Positions 24,724 through 34,046 of a stretch of 64,000 nucleotides of DNA are shown here, one piece after another; position 1 is the first letter of the stretch; every line of letters begins with the position of its first letter. Made by a program: the position numbers and the translations under genes. The DNA comes from Pseudomonas sp. LBUM920 (GTDB lineage Bacteria > Pseudomonadota > Gammaproteobacteria > Pseudomonadales > Pseudomonadaceae). The stretch lies in NCBI RefSeq assembly GCF_003852315.1, contig NZ_CP027762.1, positions 2,771,501 to 2,835,500 on the forward strand, read 5' to 3'. Below the pieces are notes generated by a model that was not told where the DNA came from, did no database searches, and worked only from the letters and a program-made list of their open reading frames with translations.

Positions 24724-27700
24724 ATGAACGCATTCTTCAAGAGCGCGCGCACCGTGCTGGGCACGATTTGGGTCTGGAGCTTGTTGCTGGTACTTTCCTG
24801 CGCGTTGTTGGTGTGGTGTTTCGGTCCGCTGCTGGCCGTGGATGATCACCGCTTCTGGCAAGGCGCGAGTGCTCGCCTGGTCACTATCAGCGTGTTGTTT
24901 CTGCTGTGGGGACTGGCGATGGTCCTTGCCGGCATACGCCGGGCAGCTGAGCTCAAGAGACCTGAACGCCTGGCACGCCATGAGCAACTGGGATGGGTTG
25001 AGGACGAACAGCGACAGGTACGCGGTCGCTTCAAAGAGGCCGTCCACCGCTTGAAAACCTCGCCGCGGTACGCAGGGCACAATCAGCGATGGCGTAATAA
25101 CTTGCCCTGGTACCTGTTGATCGGCGAGCAGGGCAGTGGCAAGACGCGGCTGTTGGCGGCGGCGGGCTTACAGCTGCCATTTGATCGCGTAGACGCGATG
25201 GCGGTGGCAGGCACGGCTCATGCTGAATGGCATTTCGCTGGCGAAGGTGTACTTATCGATACCCCCGGTCGTTACCTGACGCAACCTGACAGCACGCTAG
25301 ACGCCGCCGGCTGGTCAATGCTGTTGCGTCTGCTCAGGCAGCGGCGCCGAGTGCGCCCGCTTAATGGCGTGGTGGTGGCCTTGTCGGTTGAAACATTGTT
25401 GGGCCGTAATGAGCATGATCTGGACCTGCAGGCTCGCCAAGTGCACTCACGCCTGCAGGAGGTTCAGCGAACGTTGCACGTGGACGTTCCCATCTATCTG
25501 GTGTTGACCCAGGCTGACCGCGTGCCGGGGTTTGCCGAGTTCTTTGATGCGCCTCAGGGAGAAGAGGCAGAAAGCGTGCTTGGCCAGCCACTCGATGTTG
25601 GCAAGGGCGGCGTTGACATCGCACAGGTGCGCCGTGCGTTCGACGAGCTGCTACAGCGTTTAAGCGGTGAACTGATCACGCGATTGCATCAGGAGCGCAA
25701 TGTCGAGCGCCGTGGCCCTATGCTCGACTTCCCCCAGCAGGCGGCCCAACTCGGCGAGCGGTTGTGCCTGTTCGTGGAGTCGGCTTTTTCCGCGCATCGT
25801 TATCAGCGCATCAGCGGGTTGCGGGGTTTCTATCTGACCTGCGCCGGCGACAGGCACAGTCATTTCGTGCAGGGCCTGTTCAGTCGGGTGATCTTTGCCG
25901 AGGCAGACCTCGCCGGTCTGCAGACCCCGGAGCAACGGCGCATCCATTTGCGCCAGGGATTACTGGCCATGGCCGTTGTGCTGGTTCTCGGGAGCGCAGG
26001 CTGGCTGTGGACGCACAGCTACACCGTCAATCAGCAGCGCCTGGCGCAAGTGGCTGCACTGGCGATGCAACCCGCACCCGCTACGCAGAGTGCTGACGAC
26101 ACCCTCACACTGCTGGCGCTGTTGGATGCCCGCTGGGCGGCAACGCAGGTTTTCCCTGCAACAGAAGACGCGCGGTTTGTTGAGCGCGCCGGCCTTTATC
26201 AGGGTGAATTGAGCCGTCCACCCTTGACCCACGCGTATCAGCTGGCCGTGCAGCAGCTGTTACTGGACCGGCTAACGGTAGTGCTTGGGGAGCAAGTACG
26301 CACCAGCCTTGGCAATCGTGAGCGACTGCTGGAAAACCTGCGCGCCTACCTGATGCTCAATCTGCGCGAGCGCCGGGATACCGGGTGGTTGGCGCAGCAC
26401 ATGGCAGACCATTGGTCTGCGCGTTATCCAGGTGATGCGTCGCTGCACAAACGCCTGAATGAACACTTGGCGCGGCTGCTTGAGCAACCGTTCACTGCGT
26501 CGCTCGATGAAGCCCTCGTGGCGAAGGCTCGCGAAGAGTTGCGGGGTGAGTCCCTGGCAGATGTGGTTTACCGGGTGTTGCGCGAGCAATCACGCAACCT
26601 CGAGCCTTTGCGGCTTGCCGAGGGCAGGGTATTCGCGGGTATTGATCCGCCTATTCCCGGGTTTTACACCAAAAGGTATTGGCAGTACTTCGAGGCACAG
26701 GGGCCGCGGCTGGTGAATGCCATCGCGCAGGACAACTGGGTATTGGGGGAGGGCGCCGACCTCAGTGCCATGGACTTGCGGCGGCTGATGATTGAGCTGC
26801 AGCAGCGCTATTTCAGCGAATATGCCGATACCTGGAGTGCCGCCCTTGGCCGCGTCAGCCTGCAACGCAGTGACAGTTTGAGGCAGGATGCCGAACAGCT
26901 CGCGGGCTTGACGTCTGCGCAGTCGCCGCTGATGCAATTGTTGCTGCTGTTGCGAGAAAACACGCGTTTGCTGTCCGGTCATGACGCTTTGGCCAACGTA
27001 CCCGTTCAGACGGGAGCGTTGGGGGTAATCGCTCAGACGGCCGTGGCTGAAGGGGCGAAAGCGGTCCTTCCAGACTCTGCCCGCCGAGCGTTGCAACGAC
27101 GCTTTGAGCCACTGCACCAGTTGCTCGACGACCAGCACAACCCGGGCGTCGAGTTGACGCAGGCATTACGCCTGCTCGACGAGCTGCACCTGCAACTGGC
27201 TGCGCTCAACCGCGAGAGCTCGCCCGAACAGGCAGCTTTTCAACGGGTAAAGCGGCGAATGGAGGGGCAGCAGGATGTGCTCGGCACTCTGCGTGACGCC
27301 GCTGCACGGTTACCGCTGCCGCTCGCAGGCTGGTTTGAAGGGATGGCAGACAACAGCTGGCGTCACCTGTTGGACGGGGCCTATGCGCACGTCAATCAGC
27401 GCTATCACAGTGAAGTGTATGGACTGTATGCCAAGGCGATCCGCCAGCGTTACCCGTTCGATGCTCATGCGAGCAGCGATGTTGCCCTTAATGATTTTCA
27501 AGAGTTCTTCAAACCCCAGGGCGTCATGGCGCGCTTTTATGAAAGCTACCTGCGGCCTTTCGTCAGCGTTGACGGCAACCGTTACAGGTTGCGTGGTGTG
27601 GATGGCAGTGGCTTGCCGGTTTCGCGTTCGGTGCTGGATCAACTGACGAAAGCCGAGGTTATCCGCCAGGTGTTTTTCACTGAGCCACAGGGTGAGGTGT

Positions 27701-28092
27701 CGGTTCGATTTACCGTGGCGCCCTACAGCCTGGATCAGTCGGTCAGCCGGGCGACCCTGCGCTTTGGCGATAAGCAGCTGGAATACCGCCATGGTCCCAT
27801 CGTGCCCATGGTGTTTGACTGGCCGATGGAGGCCGACAACGGTCGCAGCAGCCTGGTATTGGAGCGGGGCACGGAGCAACGCCCCCTGGGTATCGAGAAA
27901 GATACCGGCGCCTGGTCGTTGTTCAGGTTTTTTGACTTGATGCAGAGAGAGCCGGCGACCGGCAGGCATGCGCTGATATTCAAGGCCGACCTTGCCGGGC
28001 TGCGGGCCAATTACTTGCTGACCAGTCAGCGTACGCCCAGCCCGTTTGACATGGAGGCGTGGCGCACTTTCCGCCTGCCTGAGCAACTGTGA
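24724..28092 (+). CDS. tssM: TssM, IcmF-type inner-membrane protein
   Basis: An 1122-aa IcmF protein. Two transmembrane helices lie near residues 12-38 and 52-71. A cytoplasmic NTPase-like domain follows with intact Walker A GEQGSGKT near 134-141 and GVLIDTPGRY. A third helix near 420-440 precedes a large periplasmic region ending in the TssJ-binding beta domain. The intact Walker A suggests nucleotide binding, which is lost in many T6SS IcmF proteins. It bridges both membranes with TssL and TssJ. Its stop overlaps the phosphatase start by 4 nt. Confidence 0.95.
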   Translation: MNAFFKSARTVLGTIWVWSLLLVLSCALLVWCFGPLLAVDDHRFWQGASARLVTISVLFLLWGLAMVLAGIRRAAELKRPERLARHEQLGWVEDEQRQVRGRFKEAVHRLKTSPRYAGHNQRWRNNLPWYLLIGEQGSGKTRLLAAAGLQLPFDRVDAMAVAGTAHAEWHFAGEGVLIDTPGRYLTQPDSTLDAAGWSMLLRLLRQRRRVRPLNGVVVALSVETLLGRNEHDLDLQARQVHSRLQEVQRTLHVDVPIYLVLTQADRVPGFAEFFDAPQGEEAESVLGQPLDVGKGGVDIAQVRRAFDELLQRLSGELITRLHQERNVERRGPMLDFPQQAAQLGERLCLFVESAFSAHRYQRISGLRGFYLTCAGDRHSHFVQGLFSRVIFAEADLAGLQTPEQRRIHLRQGLLAMAVVLVLGSAGWLWTHSYTVNQQRLAQVAALAMQPAPATQSADDTLTLLALLDARWAATQVFPATEDARFVERAGLYQGELSRPPLTHAYQLAVQQLLLDRLTVVLGEQVRTSLGNRERLLENLRAYLMLNLRERRDTGWLAQHMADHWSARYPGDASLHKRLNEHLARLLEQPFTASLDEALVAKAREELRGESLADVVYRVLREQSRNLEPLRLAEGRVFAGIDPPIPGFYTKRYWQYFEAQGPRLVNAIAQDNWVLGEGADLSAMDLRRLMIELQQRYFSEYADTWSAALGRVSLQRSDSLRQDAEQLAGLTSAQSPLMQLLLLLRENTRLLSGHDALANVPVQTGALGVIAQTAVAEGAKAVLPDSARRALQRRFEPLHQLLDDQHNPGVELTQALRLLDELHLQLAALNRESSPEQAAFQRVKRRMEGQQDVLGTLRDAAARLPLPLAGWFEGMADNSWRHLLDGAYAHVNQRYHSEVYGLYAKAIRQRYPFDAHASSDVALNDFQEFFKPQGVMARFYESYLRPFVSVDGNRYRLRGVDGSGLPVSRSVLDQLTKAEVIRQVFFTEPQGEVSVRFTVAPYSLDQSVSRATLRFGDKQLEYRHGPIVPMVFDWPMEADNGRSSLVLERGTEQRPLGIEKDTGAWSLFRFFDLMQREPATGRHALIFKADLAGLRANYLLTSQRTPSPFDMEAWRTFRLPEQL

Positions 28093-28820
28093 GCAACCAG
28101 CCTATTGAGTGGCGCAGTGCCGGGCGCACACAGCAGGGGCAGGCCCGGCCGCGTAACGAAGATGCGTTCCTGGACGGTTCGCGACATGGCTGTTGGGCCG
28201 TGGCGGATGGCATGGGCGGTCACCAGGGCGGTGATGTGGCTAGCCAATGGGTGGTCCGCAGTCTCGCTTCATTGTCTGCCACAGGTGACCTTAATCAGCG
28301 CGTCAACGCGGCTCGGCAACGTTTGCAACAGGTCAGCCAACAGTTGGCGAAGGCGGGTAACCGGTCTGACGCGCGCGGCGGTGTCACGATGGGCAGTACG
28401 GTGGTGGCATTGCTGCTCGAGCAGGGGCGCGCCGCCTGTGTGTGGGCAGGGGACAGTCGATGTTATCTGTGGCGCGAACAAAGGCTTTACCAATTATCGC
28501 GTGATCATTCACTGCAGCAGCGCCTCATGGATGAGGGCCAATTGAGTGTGGCGCAAGCTCGAGCCCACCCGGAGGCCAGGGCATTGACCCGGGCCATCGG
28601 TGCACGAACGCCGCTGCAGCTTGAGGTGCTGGAACTCAGCACCCGGCCAGGGGACGTATTTCTGCTGGCCAGCGATGGGTTGTATCAGGCGCTCAGTCAC
28701 GCAGACCTGGGACTTGCGTTGAGCGTGGGAACGCCGCAGCAGGTGCTGGAATGTTTATTTGCGACGGTATTGCGCAGGCCCGCGCGGGATGATTTGACCG
28801 CCGTGGTGGTAAAGCCATGA
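28089..28820 (+). CDS. stp1: PP2C-family Ser/Thr phosphatase (Stp1/PppA type)
   Basis: A 243-aa PPM phosphatase. The metal-binding aspartates are present: RNEDAFLD, ADGMGGHQGG (D40), WAGDSRCYLWR, LLASDGLYQAL and the final ARDDLTAVV. In T6SS loci this enzyme reverses phosphorylation of the FHA protein by the partner kinase. It overlaps both tssM and the kinase gene by 4 nt, giving a coupled tssM-phosphatase-kinase end to the operon in the order of PA1669-PA1671. Confidence 0.93.
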   Translation: MSNQPIEWRSAGRTQQGQARPRNEDAFLDGSRHGCWAVADGMGGHQGGDVASQWVVRSLASLSATGDLNQRVNAARQRLQQVSQQLAKAGNRSDARGGVTMGSTVVALLLEQGRAACVWAGDSRCYLWREQRLYQLSRDHSLQQRLMDEGQLSVAQARAHPEARALTRAIGARTPLQLEVLELSTRPGDVFLLASDGLYQALSHADLGLALSVGTPQQVLECLFATVLRRPARDDLTAVVVKP

Positions 28821-29659
28821 ATGACACATCAATGGCGCCCTGCCTACTCGCCGGGCGTTATCACCTCGAACGCGAGTTGGGCAGGGGCGGGATGGGCGTG
28901 GTTTATCGCGCTCGTGACTTGTTGCACGAGCAATTTGGCGCGTCCTGCTCCAGCGTGGCAATCAAGCTGCTGGGCGAGACCGTGTCTCAGTGCCCGGACG
29001 CGCATGTGCTGTTGTACAGCGAGTTTTCCCTGACCCGCAGCCTGCGCCACGACGGTGTGGTGCGGGCATTTTCGTTCGAGGTTGATACAACCAGCCAGGC
29101 CGCGTTTTTCACGATGGAATTGATGCATGGCATCACGCTGGACCGGCTGCTGCCCGAGTGCCCCACTGGGTTGCCCTGGCGAGAACTGCAACCGATGGTC
29201 TTACAGCTTTTGGATGCATTGGTTTACATCCATCAGCAAAACGTACTGCACGGCGATATCAAGCCTGCCAATGTCATGGTCAGTGAAGAAGGTGTGCGGT
29301 TGTTCGATTTCGGCCTGAGCCATGCGCAGGCGCCGGGGGCGGCGGGGTTGCCGAGTTTGAATCGTGACCGTTTTAACGCGTGGACACCCGCGTACGTTGC
29401 CCCGGAATTACTCGCCGGCGGGGCGCTGAGCACCGCCGCCGACCTGTATGGCGTGGCCTGCGTAGTGTACGAGCTGGCCCATGGCCAACGCCTGGATGGG
29501 CGTCAGCCAATGCACACCTTGGTTCGGCCTCGGCAACTGCCCAAGCGCTGCTGGCCAGCCTTGCGCTCGGCCCTGGCGGTTGACCCTGAACGTCGAGAGC
29601 TGAGCGTCGCCGAGTTACGCGAAGCGATAGCCAACCAGCCTCGACGCGGGTGGCTGTAA
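28817..29659 (+). CDS. stk1: Ser/Thr protein kinase (Stk1/PpkA type)
   Basis: A 280-aa protein kinase consisting almost only of the catalytic domain. It has the Gly loop LGRGGMGVV, VAIK lysine, catalytic HGDIKPAN (D147), DFG (D164-G166) and TPAYVAPE activation segment. There is no transmembrane helix or periplasmic sensor, unlike PpkA of H1-T6SS, so it cannot read a surface signal directly. It probably acts on the FHA protein together with the phosphatase before it. It is the last gene of the T6SS cluster, 8 nt from a convergent gene. Confidence 0.93.
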   Translation: MNDTSMAPCLLAGRYHLERELGRGGMGVVYRARDLLHEQFGASCSSVAIKLLGETVSQCPDAHVLLYSEFSLTRSLRHDGVVRAFSFEVDTTSQAAFFTMELMHGITLDRLLPECPTGLPWRELQPMVLQLLDALVYIHQQNVLHGDIKPANVMVSEEGVRLFDFGLSHAQAPGAAGLPSLNRDRFNAWTPAYVAPELLAGGALSTAADLYGVACVVYELAHGQRLDGRQPMHTLVRPRQLPKRCWPALRSALAVDPERRELSVAELREAIANQPRRGWL

Positions 29660-29667
29660 CCCAATAC

Positions 29668-29997
29668 TCAATGGGCCAGGCCATGCAGTTGGCAGTAGTC
29701 GGCCCAGCTCAACCCGGCCATTTGTGCGACTTCCTTGTGCACTTCAAGGCGCTGGGCTTCGAAGGCCTCGGGTGAATCGGCCGTCAACTTGAGTGTCAGC
29801 TCCCAGGCAAACAGGTTCTGTCGTTCAGCTTCGGCTTCGAAGGCTTCATGCAGGCGTTCGGCGCGATACTGCTCCAGGGTTTCGCGCTTGGCTTGAGCAG
29901 CCAGCGGGTTCAGGGTGTCCAGCTGCGTGGCCACCTCTGGATGTTCGGTCAAGAATCTGTCCAGGGCGCGCTGGTGGTTATCGCCGGGTTGGGACAA
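29668..29997 (-). CDS. Small uncharacterised protein, DUF6388-like
   Basis: A 109-aa, charged, all-helical-looking protein (AQAKRETLEQYRAERLHEAFEAEAERQNLF, then a C-terminal MAGLSWADYCQLHGL given here in parts). There is no signal peptide or membrane helix. The pattern matches small Pseudomonas proteins I recall as DUF6388; the family name is from memory and should be treated as tentative. The start is TTG 29997, supported by AGGAG eight bases upstream. It is convergent with the T6SS kinase gene and has no visible functional link to it. Confidence 0.6.
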   Translation of the reverse strand: MSQPGDNHQRALDRFLTEHPEVATQLDTLNPLAAQAKRETLEQYRAERLHEAFEAEAERQNLFAWELTLKLTADSPEAFEAQRLEVHKEVAQMAGLSWADYCQLHGLAH

Positions 29998-30048
29998 GGT
30001 AAAACTCCTGGGGGCTCGGGCGCCGGTAGCGGGCCTGTGGTGAGGTGT

Positions 30049-30288
30049 TCAGCGTCGCAGGTATTTGCGTAAGCGGCGGCTTAGGCGATTTCGTATCGGC
30101 TCAAGCAGGAAAAATAACACGTAGGCACCCAGCATTACCGCCAGATCCAAGTCCAGCCAGGTTTCTTCGACGGGCCCGGTGAGGCGCTCGATCACATTTC
30201 TGGCCATGAACAGCAAGGTGACGCCCAATACCCACAGCAGGGCGTTGAACATCAGTGGACGCAGGTTGTGGGACAGCTTGTATTGCAT
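30049..30288 (-). CDS. Small two-helix membrane protein, unknown function
   Basis: A 79-aa protein starting MQYKLSHNLRPL. Two hydrophobic stretches are visible (FNALLWVLGVTLLFMARNV and LAVMLGAYVLFFLLEPI) and a strongly basic C-terminus RNRLSRRLRKYLRR. It is probably an inner-membrane hairpin with both ends in the cytoplasm. AAGGAGAACAG precedes ATG 30288; the frame is open to 30354 but without a ribosome binding site. Its promoter probably lies in the short gap to the serine hydrolase gene, which is on the same strand upstream. Confidence 0.6.
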   Translation of the reverse strand: MQYKLSHNLRPLMFNALLWVLGVTLLFMARNVIERLTGPVEETWLDLDLAVMLGAYVLFFLLEPIRNRLSRRLRKYLRR

Positions 30289-30409
30289 CTTGAACTGTTC
30301 TCCTTGATGTCGGGCTCCTTTTCCTACGGGAGCCAAAACACGCCGATAGTACATTTTGAGGGAGGCTCATGACTTGGCGCAGATCATGGTGCCCGATGAT
30401 GGATGTTGC

Positions 30410-31726
30410 TCAGGTGCCCGGGTTTTCGAGCAGGTAGCGTGCCAGGGCCGCATAGGCCGGCAAGGTGACACCGTCGTTCGCGGCATTGGCCGCAACCGGA
30501 TGGGAAGCAAAGCGCACAATCACCATCTCGGCCGCGGGGTCGATGTAGATACTCTGGCCGTGGACGCCGCGGGCCATGTAGGCGCCATCGGGGTTATGAC
30601 TGACCCACCACATGGCACGATAACTCCATCCTTTGAGTTGACTATAGCCTGCCTTGGCAAAAGCCTCTTTATCGCCGCCCTGGCGAATATCCTTGACCAC
30701 GCTTTCAGGCACGATCTGCTCGCCATTGAAGCGGCCGCCATTGCGCAGCATTTCACCGAAACGGGCCATGTCCCGCAGCCCGGCGTTCAAGCCGCCACCG
30801 GCGAACGGTGTGCCGATGGAGTCCACGGTGAAATAGGCGTCCTGTTCACTGCCCAGCCGGCTCCAGATGCGCTCGCTGAGCAGTTGCGCGACGTTGCGCC
30901 CGGTGACGCGTGCGATCACCCAGCCAAGCACGTCGGTATTCACCGTCTTGTAGCCAAATGCCTGCCCGTGTTCACCGCGTTGCCGCACCGTTTGCAGAAA
31001 CTCGAAATAACTCCGCGGCCCGGTGTAGTCCTTGGGTTTGGGCAGTGGATTGCCGGCCTGTGCATGGGCCCAGACGTGCGCGTTGGGGTCGGCATAGTCT
31101 TCGCTGTAATCCAGGGCCGTGGTCATGTCCAGGACCTGGCGCAGTGTGGCGCTGCCAAACGCGGACTCGCCCAGTTCGGGCACATAGTCGGCGATTTTCC
31201 TACGCGCATCGAGGGTGCCGTCAGCCACCAGCATCGCGTCCAGTGTGCCTATCACCGATTTGGTGACGGACATGGCCGCGTGTTGCCCATCGTCCGTCAA
31301 CACGCCGAAGTAGCGCTCGTACACGACGTTCCCACGGTGCAATACCACAATGCCATCGGTGTAGGTGGCATCCAGTGCCTGGCGCCACGTCAGCGGTTGG
31401 CTGGCGCCGGTAGGCACGACGGGCAGCGCATCGATTCGTGGGTCGAGCTGCCGGGGCAGCGGCAAGGGCGCGCCGAGCCCACGGGGAACATTGAGCGTGG
31501 GCATCAGTTGGCGAAAGTTCGCCACGCTCCAGCGCATCGCCGGGAAGCGAAAATAGCTGCCATCGTCAAAACGCACGGTGCGGTCCGGTGGCGGTGGGGC
31601 GCCGACCATCCATTTGAGGCGAGCAGGATCACTGGCCTGGGCGTCAGGAAAATCTGTCACGCTGGCGTAGACGGCGACGCTTGAAAAAACCAGCAATACA
31701 AAAGTCAGCGGCAGGATAGGTCGCAT
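30410..31726 (-). CDS. Exported serine hydrolase, class C beta-lactamase fold (NylB-like)
   Basis: A 438-aa protein with a signal peptide (cleavage near VYAS, residue 21) and a beta-lactamase/transpeptidase-like domain. The nucleophile motif S153-V-T-K156 is in AMSVTKSVIG, and a tyrosine-bearing YKTVNTDVLGW follows. The third motif is HGQSIYID in place of the KTG of beta-lactamases. This set resembles 6-aminohexanoate-dimer hydrolases and related esterases more than antibiotic-hydrolysing enzymes. ATG 31726 is chosen for the signal peptide; the frame extends to 31831 through a non-hydrophobic segment. Confidence 0.8.
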   Translation of the reverse strand: MRPILPLTFVLLVFSSVAVYASVTDFPDAQASDPARLKWMVGAPPPPDRTVRFDDGSYFRFPAMRWSVANFRQLMPTLNVPRGLGAPLPLPRQLDPRIDALPVVPTGASQPLTWRQALDATYTDGIVVLHRGNVVYERYFGVLTDDGQHAAMSVTKSVIGTLDAMLVADGTLDARRKIADYVPELGESAFGSATLRQVLDMTTALDYSEDYADPNAHVWAHAQAGNPLPKPKDYTGPRSYFEFLQTVRQRGEHGQAFGYKTVNTDVLGWVIARVTGRNVAQLLSERIWSRLGSEQDAYFTVDSIGTPFAGGGLNAGLRDMARFGEMLRNGGRFNGEQIVPESVVKDIRQGGDKEAFAKAGYSQLKGWSYRAMWWVSHNPDGAYMARGVHGQSIYIDPAAEMVIVRFASHPVAANAANDGVTLPAYAALARYLLENPGT

Positions 31727-31974
31727 CGGCAGGCACCTTGATGTCGTATAAAGCGGACGGAGCAAGGCCTGGGCTCGAGTCCGTTCGAGAATTAAGCTGC
31801 AAAGGATGAGCCTAATCACCCTGACCGACAAGGATCAGGGAGGTTAAATTAATTCTGAATAATTGCTGGTGTCACGGCAAAAGCCTTTCGCTCCCGGTCT
31901 CTGGCCGTGTAGCGTTGCAAGGGATATCGAGGCTGCCGACCACGGGCAGAGGGCGATGGGCAGAGGGACGGGTC

Positions 31975-34046
31975 ATGGCGAAAACGCTGTTCAAACTTTT
32001 CCTCACTCAGCGCCTTGCGGCCTTGGCCAGCACGGAGTCGTTACGGGCCATCCGTGAAGGCCTGTTGTGGATTTTGCCGTGTTTGCTGGTGTCGGCCGGT
32101 TTCCTGATTCTTTCTGAATGCGCCAGGGTGCTGGGGTTTGATCCGCAGGTAGTGGCCTTTTTGTCTGGGCTGCACAACCAGATCAGCTCGGTGATCCCGT
32201 TGTTGGTGGCGCCTCCATTGGTTACATGCTGGCGATCCAGTATCGCCTGCCGCAATTGCCGGTGGCGTTCCTGTGCCTGGCGCACGTGGTGGTCGCCACG
32301 TTCGTCTTGCGCGATTACCCGCGGGCATCGGCGACGTTTGTGCTGTTTATTGCCATCGCCTCGCCGTTGCTGAATGTACCGGCGGTGGCCTGGCTGCATC
32401 GCTTTCGCTGGACGCGTCTGGTCAACGAAGACCTGGTGGGCCATAACCTGCGGGGCACCATCAACATGGTGGTGCCGGGGGCTATCACTGCGCTGTCGTT
32501 GGTGGGGGTGTTGTCGTTGCTGTTGCAGATACCTTCCGTGGCGCAGCTGCAAGGGCCGCAGGTGCTCGATGCGCTGCAATCGCCGTATGGCAGCGGCTTG
32601 TTTGTGACCCTGATGAATTCTCTGCTGTGGTTTTTTGGCATCCACGGCGTGTATGCCCTGCAGCCGCTGTTCGATGTGCTGGACCAGGCTGTGCTGCTCA
32701 ATGGCGCCGCGCTGGGGGCAGGTGAGCCGATCAAATACGCGCTCAACAGTGGCCTGCTGGGGTGTTTCGCGTTTATTGGTGGGTCGGGCGGTGCACTGAG
32801 CCTGTTACTGGCGATCCTGCTGTTTTCCAGGAGCCAGTCCATGCGCCTGCTGGCGATGGCCAGTCTGCCGTTATCGCTATTTAATGTCAGCGAAGTGCTG
32901 CTGTTCGGCTTGCCGATCATTCTCAATCCGCGCTTGTTCGTTCCGTTTTTACTGGTGCCGGCATTCAACGCCATGCTGGCGCTGACGGCGGTACACCTGG
33001 GCTGGGTATCACCGGCTGTGGCCAGCGTACCGTTTACTGCACCGATGCTGCTCAACGCCTACCTCAGTACCCACGGCGACATGGCGGCCGTGGTGCTGCA
33101 GGTGGCGCTGCTGGGCATCGGCACGCTGGTGTATGCGCCTTATGTGCGCGCAATTCATCGTCAGTCCAGCGACGCCAGCACGGTGTACCTCAAGTCGCTG
33201 GACATGACCTTTCGCGGCCTGGAGGAGAAGGGCCGGCTGCTGGAACTGGACCCGGTGCTGGCGTCCCACAAGGCGCTGGCACGCCAGGCCGTCGAACTGA
33301 GCCGTATCCAGCAGATCAGCGATTATGAGTTCTACCTCGAATTCCAGCCTCAGGTCTCCACCCGCACCGGGTTGTGCACCGGCTGCGAAGCACTGATGCG
33401 CGCCCGCGACAGCCAGGGCACGGTGCACTCGCCGTGGGAGTTTCTGCAGTGGCTGGCGCAGGCGCGGTTGATGCCGGACGTGGATGTCTGGGTGGCCTCC
33501 CAGGCCGTGCGCCAGTACCAGCATTGGAAGGAGGTCGGCTTTGCCCTGCCGATGACCATCAATATTTCCAGTGCCACCCTGACGAATGCTGCCTATGGCG
33601 AGCGCCTGGTGGAAATTCTCGCCCAGGCCCATGGGCAAGTGTCGGTAGAGATCACCGAAGATGCGTTGGTGCGCGATGTTCCGGCCACGCGCCAGACGAT
33701 CCAGAAATTGCAGGCGATGGGCGCCAAGGTCTATATCGATGACTTCGGCACCGGGTTTTCCGCGTTGAGCTATCTGCACCAGTTTCCGGTGGACTTCATC
33801 AAGATCGACCGCAGCTTTGTGGTGGCCCAGCACGACCCCCAAGGTGCCCGTGTGCTGACCGGCATGCTGCGTTTTTGCGAGGCGCTGAACCTGGGGGTAG
33901 TGGTCGAAGGCGTGGAGACCGCCGAGCAACTGGCCTTCCTCAATACCGGCACCGAGCTGTTTGTTCAGGGCTGGTATTTCAGCAAGGCGCTGCCCGGCGA
34001 TCAGCTGGAGCGCTTTGCGCGCGAGCGTGCGGCCACTCGGGTTTAA
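31975..34046 (+). pseudogene. EIIC-like/EAL c-di-GMP phosphodiesterase gene with a frameshift
   Basis: ATG 31975 starts a frame encoding a membrane segment (GLLWILPCLLVSAGFLIL...ISSVIPLLVA) that is lost after about 32207. The continuation, starting GASIGYMLAIQYRLP and several more membrane helices of a PTS EIIC-like domain, lies in another frame through to 34046. One missing G in TTGGTGG(G)CGCC restores a single 690-codon gene. The C-terminal EAL domain looks complete: CEALMRA, NISSATL, EITEDAL, YIDDFGTGFSAL, IKIDRSF, VVEGVETAEQL. With the frame intact it would degrade c-di-GMP at the membrane. Translation as given would yield only a truncated first fragment, or an N-truncated EAL protein from 32226. 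Confidence 0.75.

Noticed and set aside
30356..31684. 442-residue frame antisense to the serine hydrolase gene
   Set aside because: No recognisable motif; the minus-strand gene has a signal peptide and catalytic SVTK.
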